Below, one piece after another: positions 25,839 through 34,725 of a DNA stretch of 64,000 nt (within the stretch, counting starts at the first letter, position 1; each line of letters opens with the position of its first letter). Source of the DNA: Methanobrevibacter ruminantium M1. Lineage in GTDB: Archaea; Methanobacteriota; Methanobacteria; Methanobacteriales; Methanobacteriaceae. The DNA is taken from positions 1,973,501 to 2,037,500 of the forward strand of contig NC_013790.1 in NCBI RefSeq assembly GCF_000024185.1, written 5' to 3'. The position numbers and the translations under genes were made by a program. The notes beneath the pieces were generated by a model. It was not told the DNA's origin and ran no database searches. It saw nothing but the letters and a program-made list of their open reading frames with translations.

Positions 25839-25980
25839 AGATGAAAAATAAATAAAAATAAGACAAGAAAAACTAAAATAAGATAAAACTAAGTCAAGAG
25901 ATGAAAAATAAATGAAAATAAGACAAGAAAAACTAAAATAAGATAAAACTAAGTCAAGAGATGAAAAATAAATAAAAATA
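25839..25980. repeat. 60-bp tandem repeat, about 2.4 copies
   Basis: 25861-25920 and 25921-25980 differ at a single position (AAATGAAAATA versus AAATAAAAATA), and the last 22 bases of the unit also occur just before at 25839-25860. Wholly A/G-rich on the + strand. Confidence 0.85.
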
Positions 25981-26118
25981 GAATTAAGATAAAAAAAATA
26001 AGTAAAAATAAGGGAATAATGAAAATAAGACAAAAGATAGACTAAGATTATAAAAAAGAACTATAATAAATCTCTAGAAATAGAACGAACTAAGATTAGA
26101 AAAATAGCCAAACATGAT

Positions 26119-26826
26119 TTAAATTCGCTTTTTAGAATCCTCTTCTACCAATCTAGTGGCTTCCTCAGTTAATTCTTCCCATTCCCAGCCATTGCTTAAG
26201 ACCTTTTCCTTAAGCTTTGAAATGCTGATGGAACTTACAAAATAAAGATGATTGTTCTCCTTAAATGAATAAGCCCAAGTGTATCCTTGCTTTGTATTGG
26301 TTTTTCGCTTTGTAACCCTGTAGAATCCAGTCTTGTTTGTTCTCTTAAGAGAGCTTTCATCAAAGTTTTCCTTATCTTTTAAAACCATCTCTTTAGCTTC
26401 TTCAGTAAATTCAAACCAGTCCAATCCTTTTTCAGTTACAACAGTTTTAAGCTTGTATAAATTGACAGAAACGATTCTTTTCAATCTGCCATCGTCATAG
26501 TACTGATATGACCAATAATCATTTCCGCTTCTTTTGTTTTCTACATAACTAACCCTATAAATACCTGTAGAACTTCTATATCTTGAAAAATCAAGTTTTG
26601 CTTTCCCTCTTAATTTGTCATATTGACGGACCTTAATCTCATCCTCATCGTAAAATCCATGAATGACATTGCTTACATAAATTTTACTTCTATTTACAGA
26701 ATCTGCAATATCCATCATTGTTTGGCCAGAATCATATAATTCTATAATTCTCTTTTTTAATTCTGCCTTAGAGAGATCGTCTCCTGCAATCTTTTTAATG
26801 TCTTCTTTATTAGGAGCATTTTCCAT
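26119..26826 (-). CDS. HTH protein with two repeated AP2-like DNA-binding units
   Basis: Family not firmly recognised; architecture suggests a DNA-binding regulator. Residues about 20-65 contain a helix-turn-helix (KKRIIELYDSGQTMMDIADS, then NRSKIYVSNVIHG). Two homologous units of about 60 residues follow: one starts STGIYRVSYVENK, with WSYQYYDDGRLKRIVSVNLY and KGLDWFEFTEEA; the other starts KTGFYRVTKRKTN, with WAYSFKENNHLYFVSSISIS and NGWEWEELTEEA. They resemble the three-strand AP2-like or integrase-arm DNA-binding fold. I start at ATG 26826, preceded by GGGGTTGTG; a TTG 30 nt upstream is possible. It stands alone on the minus strand, divergent from purC, with two dyad motifs in the shared spacer. 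Confidence 0.65.
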   Translation of the reverse strand: MENAPNKEDIKKIAGDDLSKAELKKRIIELYDSGQTMMDIADSVNRSKIYVSNVIHGFYDEDEIKVRQYDKLRGKAKLDFSRYRSSTGIYRVSYVENKRSGNDYWSYQYYDDGRLKRIVSVNLYKLKTVVTEKGLDWFEFTEEAKEMVLKDKENFDESSLKRTNKTGFYRVTKRKTNTKQGYTWAYSFKENNHLYFVSSISISKLKEKVLSNGWEWEELTEEATRLVEEDSKKRI

Positions 26827-27396
26827 AAAACACAACCCCAAAATTTTCTTATCCAATGCAATTATTATAAAAATTTATATATAAAAATTTATAATATATA
26901 TTATTTTTATTCTAGGACATATACTTACTTTTCGGTTATTTTTAAAAATAAGACTTGATTTTAGTTTATTTTGAATAAAATATTTAGTTATGCCTAAATA
27001 AAATGTATTAACTTTATTTAATTTATTATTAACCATATAAAATATTATGGGCGTTTTATTTAGTCATACCTAAAAAATAAATAAGGAAATTCAAAAATTA
27101 AAAAATAATGATTTGAAAAATGAAGATTTTAATGATAGAAACTAAAAGATCCTCTAAAAGAAAAGAATTAAAACTAAAAATTCATCTAAAAAAACATTAA
27201 AATAAAAAGATTCTCTAAACGAAAAGAATTAAAACTAAAAAATCCATCTTAAAAAAGACAAGAGTGAAATTAAAAAAGTCAAAATTAAATTAGATTTATT
27301 AATGATTAAAAATAAAGAATTAATCATTATAACTATTAACTAATATTAATAATAAAAAACATATCTTAAACAAAGATAAAAAAAATCAATATTTAG
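26827..27396. other. Divergent spacer between the HTH gene and purC
   Basis: Contains TATA-like sequence close to the HTH gene (about 26870-26900), two TTTAG-N6-CTAAA dyads, and a degenerate direct repeat around 27145-27260 with units close to AAAGAATTAAAACTAAAAA. No gene seen. Confidence 0.6.
26985..27074. promoter_or_regulatory. Pair of TTTAG-N6-CTAAA operator-like sites
   Basis: TTTAGTTATGCCTAAA at 26985-27000 and TTTAGTCATACCTAAA at 27059-27074, spaced by 74 bp. Each is a dyad with 5-bp arms and a partly conserved centre. They resemble in outline the TTAGG/CCTAA sites bound by DtxR-type archaeal regulators, but the bound protein is unknown; autoregulation by the adjacent HTH protein is an alternative. 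Confidence 0.45.
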
Positions 27397-28146
27397 ATGA
27401 TTGAAATGGATTCTAAAAAATTACTTTATGAAGGAAAGGCAAAAAGTGTTTTTCAAGGTGAAAATGCTGATGAAGTCATAATCGACTTTAGAGACGACAT
27501 GACTGCAGGAGATGGAGCAAGAAAAGAAAGCATGGGAAAAAAGGGTTATTTCAACTCAATTATCTGTGCAAAAATCTTTGAGACTCTTGAAGAGGCAGGA
27601 GTTGAAACACAGCTTATCGAACTAACCGAGCCATGTGTCATGAAAGCTCGCAAATTGGATATGATCCCTATAGAGGTCATTGTAAGAAACATAGCTACAG
27701 GAAGCATCATAAGAAAATTCCCATTTGAGGATAAGAGCCCATTTAATCCTCCTCTCATACAGATGGACTTTAAGGCTGACGAATTTCATGACCCTATGTT
27801 AAATGATGCAATAGCTATCGCCCTTGGAATTGCCTCTCAAGAGGACCTTGATAAATTAAGGGAGCTTGCCTTAAAGGTCAACGAAGTAATGAGCAAAATG
27901 TTTAAGGAGATTGGAATCATCCTTGTTGACTTTAAAATCGAATTCGGTAAGGATTCCCAAGGAAATATCATATTAGGTGATGAGATAAGCCCAGATAGCT
28001 GCAGACTATGGGATGCCGAAACCCTTGATATGCTTGATAAGGAACTCTTTAGACAAGGAAAAGATGACGAGGTCATTGATGCCTATGAAGAAGTCTTTAA
28101 CAGACTCTTAACCGAAGAAGATAAGGCAAAATGGAATATTAAATAG
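27397..28146 (+). CDS. purC: Phosphoribosylaminoimidazole-succinocarboxamide synthase
   Basis: Joins CAIR and aspartate in de novo purine synthesis. Begins KKLLYEGKAKSVFQ with the ATP-binding Lys region, then DDMTAGDGARKE and the SAICAR synthetase signature (PIEVIVRNIATGSIIRKF); GDEISPDSCRLWD carries the C-terminal substrate motif. 249 residues is a normal length. The ATG at 27397 and another three codons downstream (MDSKK) are both possible starts. It begins the purC-purS-purQ group on the + strand, though a 160-bp gap with a 25-base A run follows. Confidence 0.95.
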   Translation: MIEMDSKKLLYEGKAKSVFQGENADEVIIDFRDDMTAGDGARKESMGKKGYFNSIICAKIFETLEEAGVETQLIELTEPCVMKARKLDMIPIEVIVRNIATGSIIRKFPFEDKSPFNPPLIQMDFKADEFHDPMLNDAIAIALGIASQEDLDKLRELALKVNEVMSKMFKEIGIILVDFKIEFGKDSQGNIILGDEISPDSCRLWDAETLDMLDKELFRQGKDDEVIDAYEEVFNRLLTEEDKAKWNIK

Positions 28147-28198
28147 GAACAATACTTTAAAAAAACAAAGAAATAATTATTCAATTATATATCCAATT

Positions 28199-28223
28199 AA
28201 AAAAAAAAAAAAAAAAAAAAAAA
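28199..28223. repeat. A25 homopolymer between purC and purS
   Basis: An uninterrupted run of 25 A, flanked on both sides by ATCCAATTAA-type sequence (ATCCAATTAA before, TCATCCAATTAAAT after). It is the longest homopolymer in the window. It lies in the purC-purS gap, about 80 bp before the purS start. Confidence 0.95.
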
Positions 28224-28305
28224 TCATCCAATTAAATATTCAATTAAATATAGAAAATAAAAATAACTATTATCAAATAATAAATTCAAATTTAAGGTGT
28301 TTAAA

Positions 28306-28578
28306 ATGATGTATGATATCGAAGTTAAAGTTTCCCTAAAAGCAGGAATGTTAAATCCAGAAGCAACTACCATTCAAAGGTCATTATCCCTTTTAGGATA
28401 CGAAGTAAAAGGAACCAAGACAAAAGAGATTATCAGCTTTGTAATGGAAGCGGAATCCGAAGATGATGCAAGGGCAAAAGTGGATGACATGTGTCAAAAG
28501 CTATTATGCAATCCGATCATTCACAACTACACTATAAAAATCATCAAAATGGACTTTACCTGTGCAAGCTGCGAATAA
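28306..28578 (+). CDS. purS: Phosphoribosylformylglycinamidine synthase, PurS subunit
   Basis: Small subunit that bridges PurL and PurQ in the FGAM synthase complex. The sequence YDIEVKVSLKAGMLNPEATT is the usual start, followed by QRSLSLLGYEV and a C-terminal CQKLLCNPIIHNYTI. The extra tail MDFTCASCE with a CxxC is slightly unusual. I start at ATG 28306 because AAGGTG lies 6 nt upstream; a GTG 9 nt earlier overlaps that site. purQ follows 40 bp later. Confidence 0.93.
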   Translation: MMYDIEVKVSLKAGMLNPEATTIQRSLSLLGYEVKGTKTKEIISFVMEAESEDDARAKVDDMCQKLLCNPIIHNYTIKIIKMDFTCASCE

Positions 28579-28618
28579 ATACAGACTGATAAAATATTAC
28601 AATTATTAAAGTGATAAA

Positions 28619-29272
28619 ATGGCAATTGGAATTATAAGATTCCCTGGAACTAACTGTGACCGCGACGTTTATAAGGCTATAGATCTTGCTGGCGGAGAGG
28701 CAGAATATATCTGGTGGAACAATGAAGACTTGACTGATTATGATGGAATCGTTATACCTGGAGGATTTTCCTACGGAGACTACTTGCGTGCAGGGGCAAT
28801 AGCTTCCAACACACCTGTTGTGGAAGGGGTTAAGGCACTTGTAAAGGAAGAAAAGCCAGTTCTTGGAATATGCAATGGAGCCCAGATTCTTGGAGAGATT
28901 GGACTTGTTCCAGGATTGTTCATTACAAATGAAGTCCCTAAGTTCAATTGTGAATGGAGCAGACTTAAGGTGGCAAACAATAAGACACCGTTTACAAAGA
29001 ACTTTGATTTAGGCCAAATCATTGACATACCAATAGCTCATGCAGAAGGCAGATTCTACACTAAGGATATTGATTTATTGAAAGACCAAGACCAAATCGT
29101 GCTTCAGTTTGCAGAAGAGAACCCTAACGGATCTATGGAAGCTATCACTGGAGTAAGCGATGAGTCTGGACTTGTTGTTGCAATGATGCCACACCCAGAA
29201 AGAGCCACAACCAAATTATTAGGCTCAGATGACGGTCTTGAATTCTTTAAAGGGATGTTAGATAGTATTTAA
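28619..29272 (+). CDS. purQ: Phosphoribosylformylglycinamidine synthase, glutaminase subunit
   Basis: Class I glutamine amidotransferase that feeds ammonia to Pur[19 protein letters not shown] at the start, [15 protein letters not shown], the nucleophile in [15 protein letters not shown], and the His-Glu part of the triad in MMPHPERA. 217 residues, complete. The 3' end, with stop, is copied in tandem immediately downstream (29313-29347). PurL is not in this window. Confidence 0.96.
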   Translation: MAIGIIRFPGTNCDRDVYKAIDLAGGEAEYIWWNNEDLTDYDGIVIPGGFSYGDYLRAGAIASNTPVVEGVKALVKEEKPVLGICNGAQILGEIGLVPGLFITNEVPKFNCEWSRLKVANNKTPFTKNFDLGQIIDIPIAHAEGRFYTKDIDLLKDQDQIVLQFAEENPNGSMEAITGVSDESGLVVAMMPHPERATTKLLGSDDGLEFFKGMLDSI

Positions 29273-29347
29273 GCTATCTAAAACCTTAATTATTTATTCA
29301 GTTAATATAAAATATTTAAGCTATCTAAAACCTTAATATTTTATTCA
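29266..29347. repeat. 47-bp tandem duplication across the purQ stop codon
   Basis: TATTTAAGCTATCTAAAACC begins at 29266, within the last codons of purQ, and recurs at 29313, continuing into CTTAAT and ATTTATTCA/ATTTTATTCA. The second copy therefore repeats the last codons and TAA in the 3' untranslated region. Confidence 0.85.
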
Positions 29348-29424
29348 AGCTTAATTAAAATATAAACCCTTTTTTTAAAAACCAACTCAAATTATTTAAA
29401 AAACTATCAAGCAAGGAAGATAAC

Positions 29425-30138
29425 ATGCCAGTATATTTAATAGGTGCAGGTCCGGGAGACCCTGATTTAATAACTTTAAAAGCTGTAAAAGCATTGAATA
29501 AAGCAGATGTTGTTTTATATGACTATTTAGCCAATGATGAAATATTAAAACATGCCCCAGATACAGCAAAGCGCATTTATGTAGGAAAAAAAGCTGGAGA
29601 GCATTATAAGACCCAAGATGAGATCAATCAATTGATTATAGAAGAGGCTAAAGAAAATGAAAATGTAGTCAGGCTCAAAGGAGGAGACCCATTTGTATTC
29701 GGCAGAGGTGGAGAAGAGCTTTTAGCCCTTGCAGAAGAGGGAATCGACTTTGAAGTCATTCCAGGAGTCACCTCAGCAATCGGTGCACCTACAAGCATGG
29801 CATTTCCTATAACCCATAGAGCTGTTGCAACATCCTTTACAGTTGTAACAGGTCATGAAGACCCTACAAAAGAAAACAAGCAAGTAAAATGGGATTATAC
29901 TGCAGACACCCTAATTATCCTCATGGGAATTGGAAACATAAAAGAAAACACTGCAGAAATTATGAAATACAGAGATCCAGACACTCCTGCCTGTGCAATC
30001 GAAAGCGGAACACTCCCTAACGAAAGGGTTGTCTTTGGAACTCTTGCAACAATAGCGGATAAGGAAATCAATACCCCTGCAATACTTGTGATTGGAAAGG
30101 TCATTGATGTATTCAAGCAAATAAAGGGAATTGAATAA
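29425..30138 (+). CDS. cobA: Uroporphyrinogen-III C-methyltransferase
   Basis: SAM-dependent bis-methylation of uroporphyrinogen III to precorrin-2, the branch to cobalamin, F430 and sirohaem. [20 protein letters not shown] at the N-terminus, [39 protein letters not shown], and GIGNIKE in the C-terminal lobe are the standard motifs. 237 residues means the methyltransferase alone, without CysG dehydrogenase or a HemD fusion. Start ATG 29425 follows AAGGAAG. hemD lies 3.7 kb downstream on the same strand, separated by other genes. Confidence 0.95.
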   Translation: MPVYLIGAGPGDPDLITLKAVKALNKADVVLYDYLANDEILKHAPDTAKRIYVGKKAGEHYKTQDEINQLIIEEAKENENVVRLKGGDPFVFGRGGEELLALAEEGIDFEVIPGVTSAIGAPTSMAFPITHRAVATSFTVVTGHEDPTKENKQVKWDYTADTLIILMGIGNIKENTAEIMKYRDPDTPACAIESGTLPNERVVFGTLATIADKEINTPAILVIGKVIDVFKQIKGIE

Positions 30139-30641
30139 TAATAAATAAAATAAACTATTTAAATGAGGATTGAATAAAATCAATCCCTTTTAACTATTTT
30201 TAAAAAAAAAAACACCACCACTACCAGAAGGAATAAATAAAATAAATAAATAAAAGAGCCATAGCCACATCCCACTCGATTTCAATTATCATTAATTTTT
30301 AATTAAAACCACTCCATAAGTTATTTGACAGTTAAGTTAATACTTTTTCATCACATCCCACAAAAAAATATTACTCATAATCAAGATAAGTATTATTAAA
30401 AAAAGGACCTATTATAACTGTAAGAGTAAAAAAAATTAAAAAATAATTATAAAATATATCAAAATTAGATAATAATGAAATATATAAAAAATAGATTAAA
30501 AAAATATTTTAAATGCTAAAATAAAGAACAAATAAGCAAAAAAATACATTAAGTTTAAATAGTATTAAAAATATAACTAATTATTACTCAAATATACTTT
30601 ATGAGTTATGAGTGAATAAAAAAAAATAAAGCGGAGTAATT
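30139..30641. other. A/T-rich spacer, promoter side of the DUF4013 gene
   Basis: No gene seen. A TATA-like CAAATATACTTTATG stretch lies about 45-55 bp before the DUF4013 start. Confidence 0.45.
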
Positions 30642-31361
30642 ATGGAAATCGGAGAAATTATTACTGATTCTTTAAAGTATCCTATTAATAACATTAAAGC
30701 TTTAATAATTTACATAGTCCTCGGTATCGTTGCAGGTCTTGTACTCGTATTAACCGGCGTTGGCGTCGGAGCAGGTGCAATAGCAAATAGCGCAGCAGCC
30801 ACTGGAATTGTTGGAATTATTGGAATTATTATATTCTTCCTTATATACTTATTAATCTTAGGATACGAATTAGATGTTATAAACTTTGGTATTGAAAGAA
30901 GAGATGACGCTCCTGAAATCGACTTCGCTAGACAAATAACTAATGGTATTAAATGGTACATTACTTGCTTCATTTACATGTTAATCCCAACTATCATTAT
31001 GATAATTTTATCATACCTCAATCAAACTTTAGGTTTAATTGTAGGAATAATATTATTTATCATAGCAGCATTCGCTTTATTAATGGCTCAATGCAGATTA
31101 GCTCACACAGACAGCTTAGGTGAAGCATTAAATATTCCAGAAGCAATTAAAGATATTACAAAAGTGGGAATTATAAAAATAATAGCAGTATTCCTTATTT
31201 TAGTTATCCTAGGCCTTGTCGTATCATTTATTTTAGGTTTATTTAGTGTATTAGGCGATGTAGGCACATATATTGGAGCTATTTTATCTGGTATTTTCAC
31301 AATCTACCTAGCCTTTGTAGTCTTCAGAGCTAGTGGATTATTATACTCAGATGCAGTTTAA
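30642..31361 (+). CDS. DUF4013 membrane protein
   Basis: Function unknown; DUF4013 proteins are multi-span membrane proteins frequent in methanogens. The protein begins MEIGEIITDSLKYPINNIKA, a typical family start, and has about six hydrophobic helices, the first rich in Gly/Val/Ala (residues 22-60). GYELDVINFGIERRDDAPEI (about 73-92) is the conserved loop, and the end GLLYSDAV is also family-like. 239 residues, complete. Base use is less A-rich than in its neighbours. A hairpin repeat begins 2 bp after the stop and a separate terminator-like stem follows. Confidence 0.82.
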   Translation: MEIGEIITDSLKYPINNIKALIIYIVLGIVAGLVLVLTGVGVGAGAIANSAAATGIVGIIGIIIFFLIYLLILGYELDVINFGIERRDDAPEIDFARQITNGIKWYITCFIYMLIPTIIMIILSYLNQTLGLIVGIILFIIAAFALLMAQCRLAHTDSLGEALNIPEAIKDITKVGIIKIIAVFLILVILGLVVSFILGLFSVLGDVGTYIGAILSGIFTIYLAFVVFRASGLLYSDAV

Positions 31362-31404
31362 GCAAGCTTTTTTGGACTGCGGCCAAAAAACCTTGACCAA
31401 AATT
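31361..31404. repeat. Conserved hairpin repeat (copy 2)
   Basis: CAAG-c-TTTTTTGG, loop ACTGCGG, CCAAAAAA-c-CTTG, then ACCAAAATT. The outer arms and right flank match the copy at 8083-8130; the apex differs but still pairs, so the structure is kept while sequence changes. Confidence 0.7.
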
Positions 31405-31460
31405 CTTATCACATTTTGTGATAAGTATCTTTTCTTTTTTTACTTTTTCTTTTTTTTATA
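31405..31460 (+). terminator. Terminator-like stem with T-rich tail after the DUF4013 gene
   Basis: CTTATCAC, ATTTT, GTGATAAG (perfect 8-bp stem, 31405-31425) followed by a T-rich stretch (TCTTTTCTTTTTTTACTTTT). Located 44 bp after the stop. Confidence 0.65.
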
Positions 31461-31725
31461 AATACTATTAAATTTACTTTTTTTTAAAATATTTATCCAA
31501 ATAACTAATTTTCTAAAATAAACTCTTAAAACCCTTTTTTTAAAAAATAAACTACCAAAAATATTTCCTTTTACAAAATTGTTTCATAATTATGAAACAA
31601 ATTAATCTTAAAATAGAAACCATAGAAACAAATAATCAAAACAAAATAAGTCAAAATAATAAAAAAGAAAGAATAAAAAAAGAATAAAAGAGTATAAAAA
31701 TAAAAAATAAGAGTATAAATAAAGC

Positions 31726-33237
31726 TTAATCCAAATTATCAGACTTATTTAAAGCTTTTTTAAGTCTAAAAGTAATATACTGAGTTCCTCCTCGCATGAC
31801 TCTCTTGAATTCAACCCAATCAAGGTTAGCTAAGAAAGTCTTTACAATATATGCAAATGAGAAATAATACTTGCTCATAAGACTGTCTCTTAACTTCTCT
31901 ATCTCCTTATGATCTGCATAAGGATAGTCCACCAGACAATTAAGATACCGATCCTCATTCAGCCATTTGGAATAGTCCTCTGTAATGAGATAGCCATTCT
32001 CTTTAGCCCAATCATAAAATCCAGTACCTGGGAATGGTACCGCTTGCTGGAAGAAGCACATGTCCGGATAAACAGATTGAGCAAACTTATAAGTCTCATC
32101 GATTGTCTCAAGGCTGTCACCAGTCAACCCTATCATAAAGCAGCCAAATACTTTAATGTCTAACTTTCTGGCATTCTCTGCAAATGCTCTTGACTGTTCA
32201 AGGGTTATTCCCTTTTTAGTCTCATTTAAAACGTCCTGATTACCAGACTCATATCCGCAAACAAGTAATCTGCAACCGGCATCCTTCATCTTTTTCATTG
32301 TCTCATAGGTTAAGTCAACCCTTGTATTGCAGGACCAGATAGGCTTTAGGCCTCTTTTTATAATCTCATCACAAAACTCAATAACCCTTGGCTGATTAAC
32401 AGTGAATGTGTCATCCTCAATAAAGATTTCCTTAATCTCTGGAAGCTCCTTCAAGATGTATTCAAACTCATCTGCAAGGTCAGTGACTGATCTTGTCCTA
32501 TAAATTCTTCCGCCCATTGTAGATGGATAGCTGCAGAAATTGCACTGGTTAGGGCATCCCCTTGATGATACAATCTGAATCATTGGCTTTTGAGCGAAGG
32601 CATATGCATAGTCATCGAAGTTTAGATACTTCTGGTAAACCTTTGAAACATATGGAAGGCTATCCAAGTCCTCAAGAGGCTCTCTGTCTTCGGTATGCCT
32701 TACTTCAAAGTCAACTGGTTCAGTCAATAGATTGATACCTAAAGATGCGATGTCCACACCATCAGAGTTTACCCTATAGGAGACTCCCTTCACTGATGCA
32801 ACATCATCAGAGGATATAAGCTCCCCTACAGTATAGTCATACTCTTGGCGAAGAAGATAATCGATGCCTAAACACTCTTTTAAGACTGCATCAGGCAATA
32901 TTGTTGCATGAGTTCCTCCAATAAGTATTTTTGCCTTAGGATAAGCCTCTTTAATGGCATTTATAACTGTATAATCATAAGCGCAAGTAGGGGTTGTTAT
33001 TTCAGCCATGATATAATCAGGTTGGTAGTTTTTAACCTCTTCAACTGTATCTTCGGTTGTATATGCCTTTGTAATGCAATCAACCAATTTGCAGTCGTAT
33101 CCCTCACGTTCGCATACCCCAACACAGTATGCAAGCCAGTAAGGATAATATAAGGTACCTGATTTGGTCTTTTCAGGCCATCTGCTAGCCCTGCTTATAT
33201 TGAATTCATATGGTAAGTTTAAGAATAGAATTTTCAT
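31726..33237 (-). CDS. B12-binding-domain radical SAM protein
   Basis: Residues 1-140 form a cobalamin-binding Rossmann domain (KILFLNLPYEFNISRAS, then KAKILIGGTHATILPD); the DxHxxG cobalamin ligand is not obvious. Residues 215-440 are the radical SAM barrel with the 4Fe-4S motif SSRGCPNQCNFCSYPS (Cys228, Cys232, Cys235), EIFIEDDTFTVNQPRVIEFC and KVFGCFMIGLTGDS. Related proteins modify lipids, cofactors or phosphonates by radical chemistry, for example methylation or hopanoid-type steps. The substrate cannot be told from sequence. 503 residues, a single minus-strand gene between DUF4013 and hemD. Confidence 0.82.
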   Translation of the reverse strand: MKILFLNLPYEFNISRASRWPEKTKSGTLYYPYWLAYCVGVCEREGYDCKLVDCITKAYTTEDTVEEVKNYQPDYIMAEITTPTCAYDYTVINAIKEAYPKAKILIGGTHATILPDAVLKECLGIDYLLRQEYDYTVGELISSDDVASVKGVSYRVNSDGVDIASLGINLLTEPVDFEVRHTEDREPLEDLDSLPYVSKVYQKYLNFDDYAYAFAQKPMIQIVSSRGCPNQCNFCSYPSTMGGRIYRTRSVTDLADEFEYILKELPEIKEIFIEDDTFTVNQPRVIEFCDEIIKRGLKPIWSCNTRVDLTYETMKKMKDAGCRLLVCGYESGNQDVLNETKKGITLEQSRAFAENARKLDIKVFGCFMIGLTGDSLETIDETYKFAQSVYPDMCFFQQAVPFPGTGFYDWAKENGYLITEDYSKWLNEDRYLNCLVDYPYADHKEIEKLRDSLMSKYYFSFAYIVKTFLANLDWVEFKRVMRGGTQYITFRLKKALNKSDNLD

Positions 33238-33819
33238 CTTATCACATTAAAAATTAAATATTTGATATCCTTTTAAATTAATTGAAAAAGTCAATATTAA
33301 AAATCCATATTAGATATCATTTTAATCAATTGAAAAATAAATATTAAAAATCCTGATTAAATAAATTCTAACAACCAGTTAAAAAATTTAATATATTTAT
33401 AATATTTTCATACATATATAATTTTAGAACTAGTATTATATAAATTTAAATAAGTATTATGCTAATTTTTCATGAATTTTATAAATAATTATATAATTTC
33501 ACTTACAAAAATAATAACAAAAATAATAACAAAAATAAAATACAAAAGAAATTTTTTATCAAAAGAAATGAAAATTAGGCAATCAGATAAACAAATGAAA
33601 AAAAAATACTGTTTGAAAAATCATTCGATGTAATTCAAACAAAGCAATGAAAAAAAATAGCAAAACTGAACATCAAATCAAACAAAATAAGAAAATTTTA
33701 AACAACAAAAGGAAATAAAAAACTAAAATAAAAATTATTCAATTATTAGTTTTCAAATGCTCTCATAGAAACTATTTAAATAATAAAAGTCAATTTAAAA
33801 CTACATCAGATGTGTAAAC
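33238..33819. other. Long A/T-rich spacer, no gene seen
   Basis: About 580 bp. It shows a repeated AATTGAAAAA...AATATTAAAAATCC segment (about 33277-33350) and a short run of AAAATAATAAC units (33509-33540). I see no frame or RNA gene. Confidence 0.5.
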
Positions 33820-34596
33820 ATGAAAAAGAAAATAGCAATCACAAGACCTCAAGAACGGTCAAAAGCCGCAAAGGAGTTTATAGAAAACTATGGATCCGAA
33901 GCAATCATAGTCCCAACACTTGAATTGAAACTGGAAAATACCGAATCACTAAAGAACCTGATGGAAAAATCCAATGAGCTAGACTGGTTGATATTTACAT
34001 CAGTAAGTTCAATCGAATCAATCTTTGAATTCTATCCGGACTTCTTGGACAAGTTGAATCCAGAGTGTAAAATTGCAACCATAGGTACTAAAACTGCAGA
34101 ACTTGGTATAAAAAAAGGACTCCCTATAGACATCATACCTAAAGATTATACTGCTGAAGGACTGCTTGAAGAATTTGAAAGAATCGACTTAAATAATAAA
34201 AATGTTGGCGTCCCTAGGACATTTTCTGCAAGGACTATTTTACCTGAAGGACTTAAAAATATGGGGGCAAATGTGATCTTGGCTGAAAGTTATAAATCAG
34301 TCATTCCAGAGGACACAAGCAAGATAGAAAAACTGATTCAATGCATCTTAGATGAAAAGATTGACGGAATCACATTTACAAGTCCTTTAACTGTATCAAA
34401 CCTTTTTGAAATAGCTAAAGATGAAGATAAGGATAATCTAGTTGAAAAGTTATCTACAACAACCCTTACTGTAGCTATTGGACCAATTACAGGTAATATA
34501 TTGAACCAATTAGGAGTAAATCACATCTATCCAAAAAGGTATACTGTAAAAGACATGATTGACTTGATGTTTAGGGAGTTAAACAATAGGGAATAA
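33820..34596 (+). CDS. hemD: Uroporphyrinogen-III synthase
   Basis: Closes hydroxymethylbilane to uroporphyrinogen III. The N-terminus IAITRPQERSKAAKEFIENY, LDWLIFTSVSSIESIFEFYP and the C-terminal lobe DGITFTSPLTVSNLFEIA and VAIGPITGNILNQLGV are typical; the family is otherwise poorly conserved. 258 residues is full length. A GT2-type gene follows about 130 bp later; no functional link is evident. With cobA and hemB the window supplies three tetrapyrrole steps from separate loci. Confidence 0.9.
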   Translation: MKKKIAITRPQERSKAAKEFIENYGSEAIIVPTLELKLENTESLKNLMEKSNELDWLIFTSVSSIESIFEFYPDFLDKLNPECKIATIGTKTAELGIKKGLPIDIIPKDYTAEGLLEEFERIDLNNKNVGVPRTFSARTILPEGLKNMGANVILAESYKSVIPEDTSKIEKLIQCILDEKIDGITFTSPLTVSNLFEIAKDEDKDNLVEKLSTTTLTVAIGPITGNILNQLGVNHIYPKRYTVKDMIDLMFRELNNRE

Positions 34597-34725
34597 TATT
34601 GAAAATTGAAAAAACAAACGATGCTATTAAAAAAAAAATAATTTTTAGACAATTAAAAAAAAAAAGATTTTAGAAATATTAGAACCAATTACGAATTTAA
34701 GTAATCAATCAGAGGAGGAATTTCT

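Larger units (their letters stand above)
25578..26118. other. Spacer with a dyad and a 60-bp tandem repeat
   Basis: Divided between the glmS promoter side (dyad at 25681-25705) and a purine-rich tandem array (25839-25980). A long open frame on the minus strand across the array exists only because the repeat lacks stops; it is low-complexity (Phe/Tyr/Ser) and is not called. Confidence 0.6.

Noticed and set aside
25758..26033. 91-codon open frame on the minus strand
   Set aside because: It runs through the 60-bp tandem repeat, and its Phe/Tyr/Ser-rich product repeats with the DNA unit; no ribosome site or homologue pattern.
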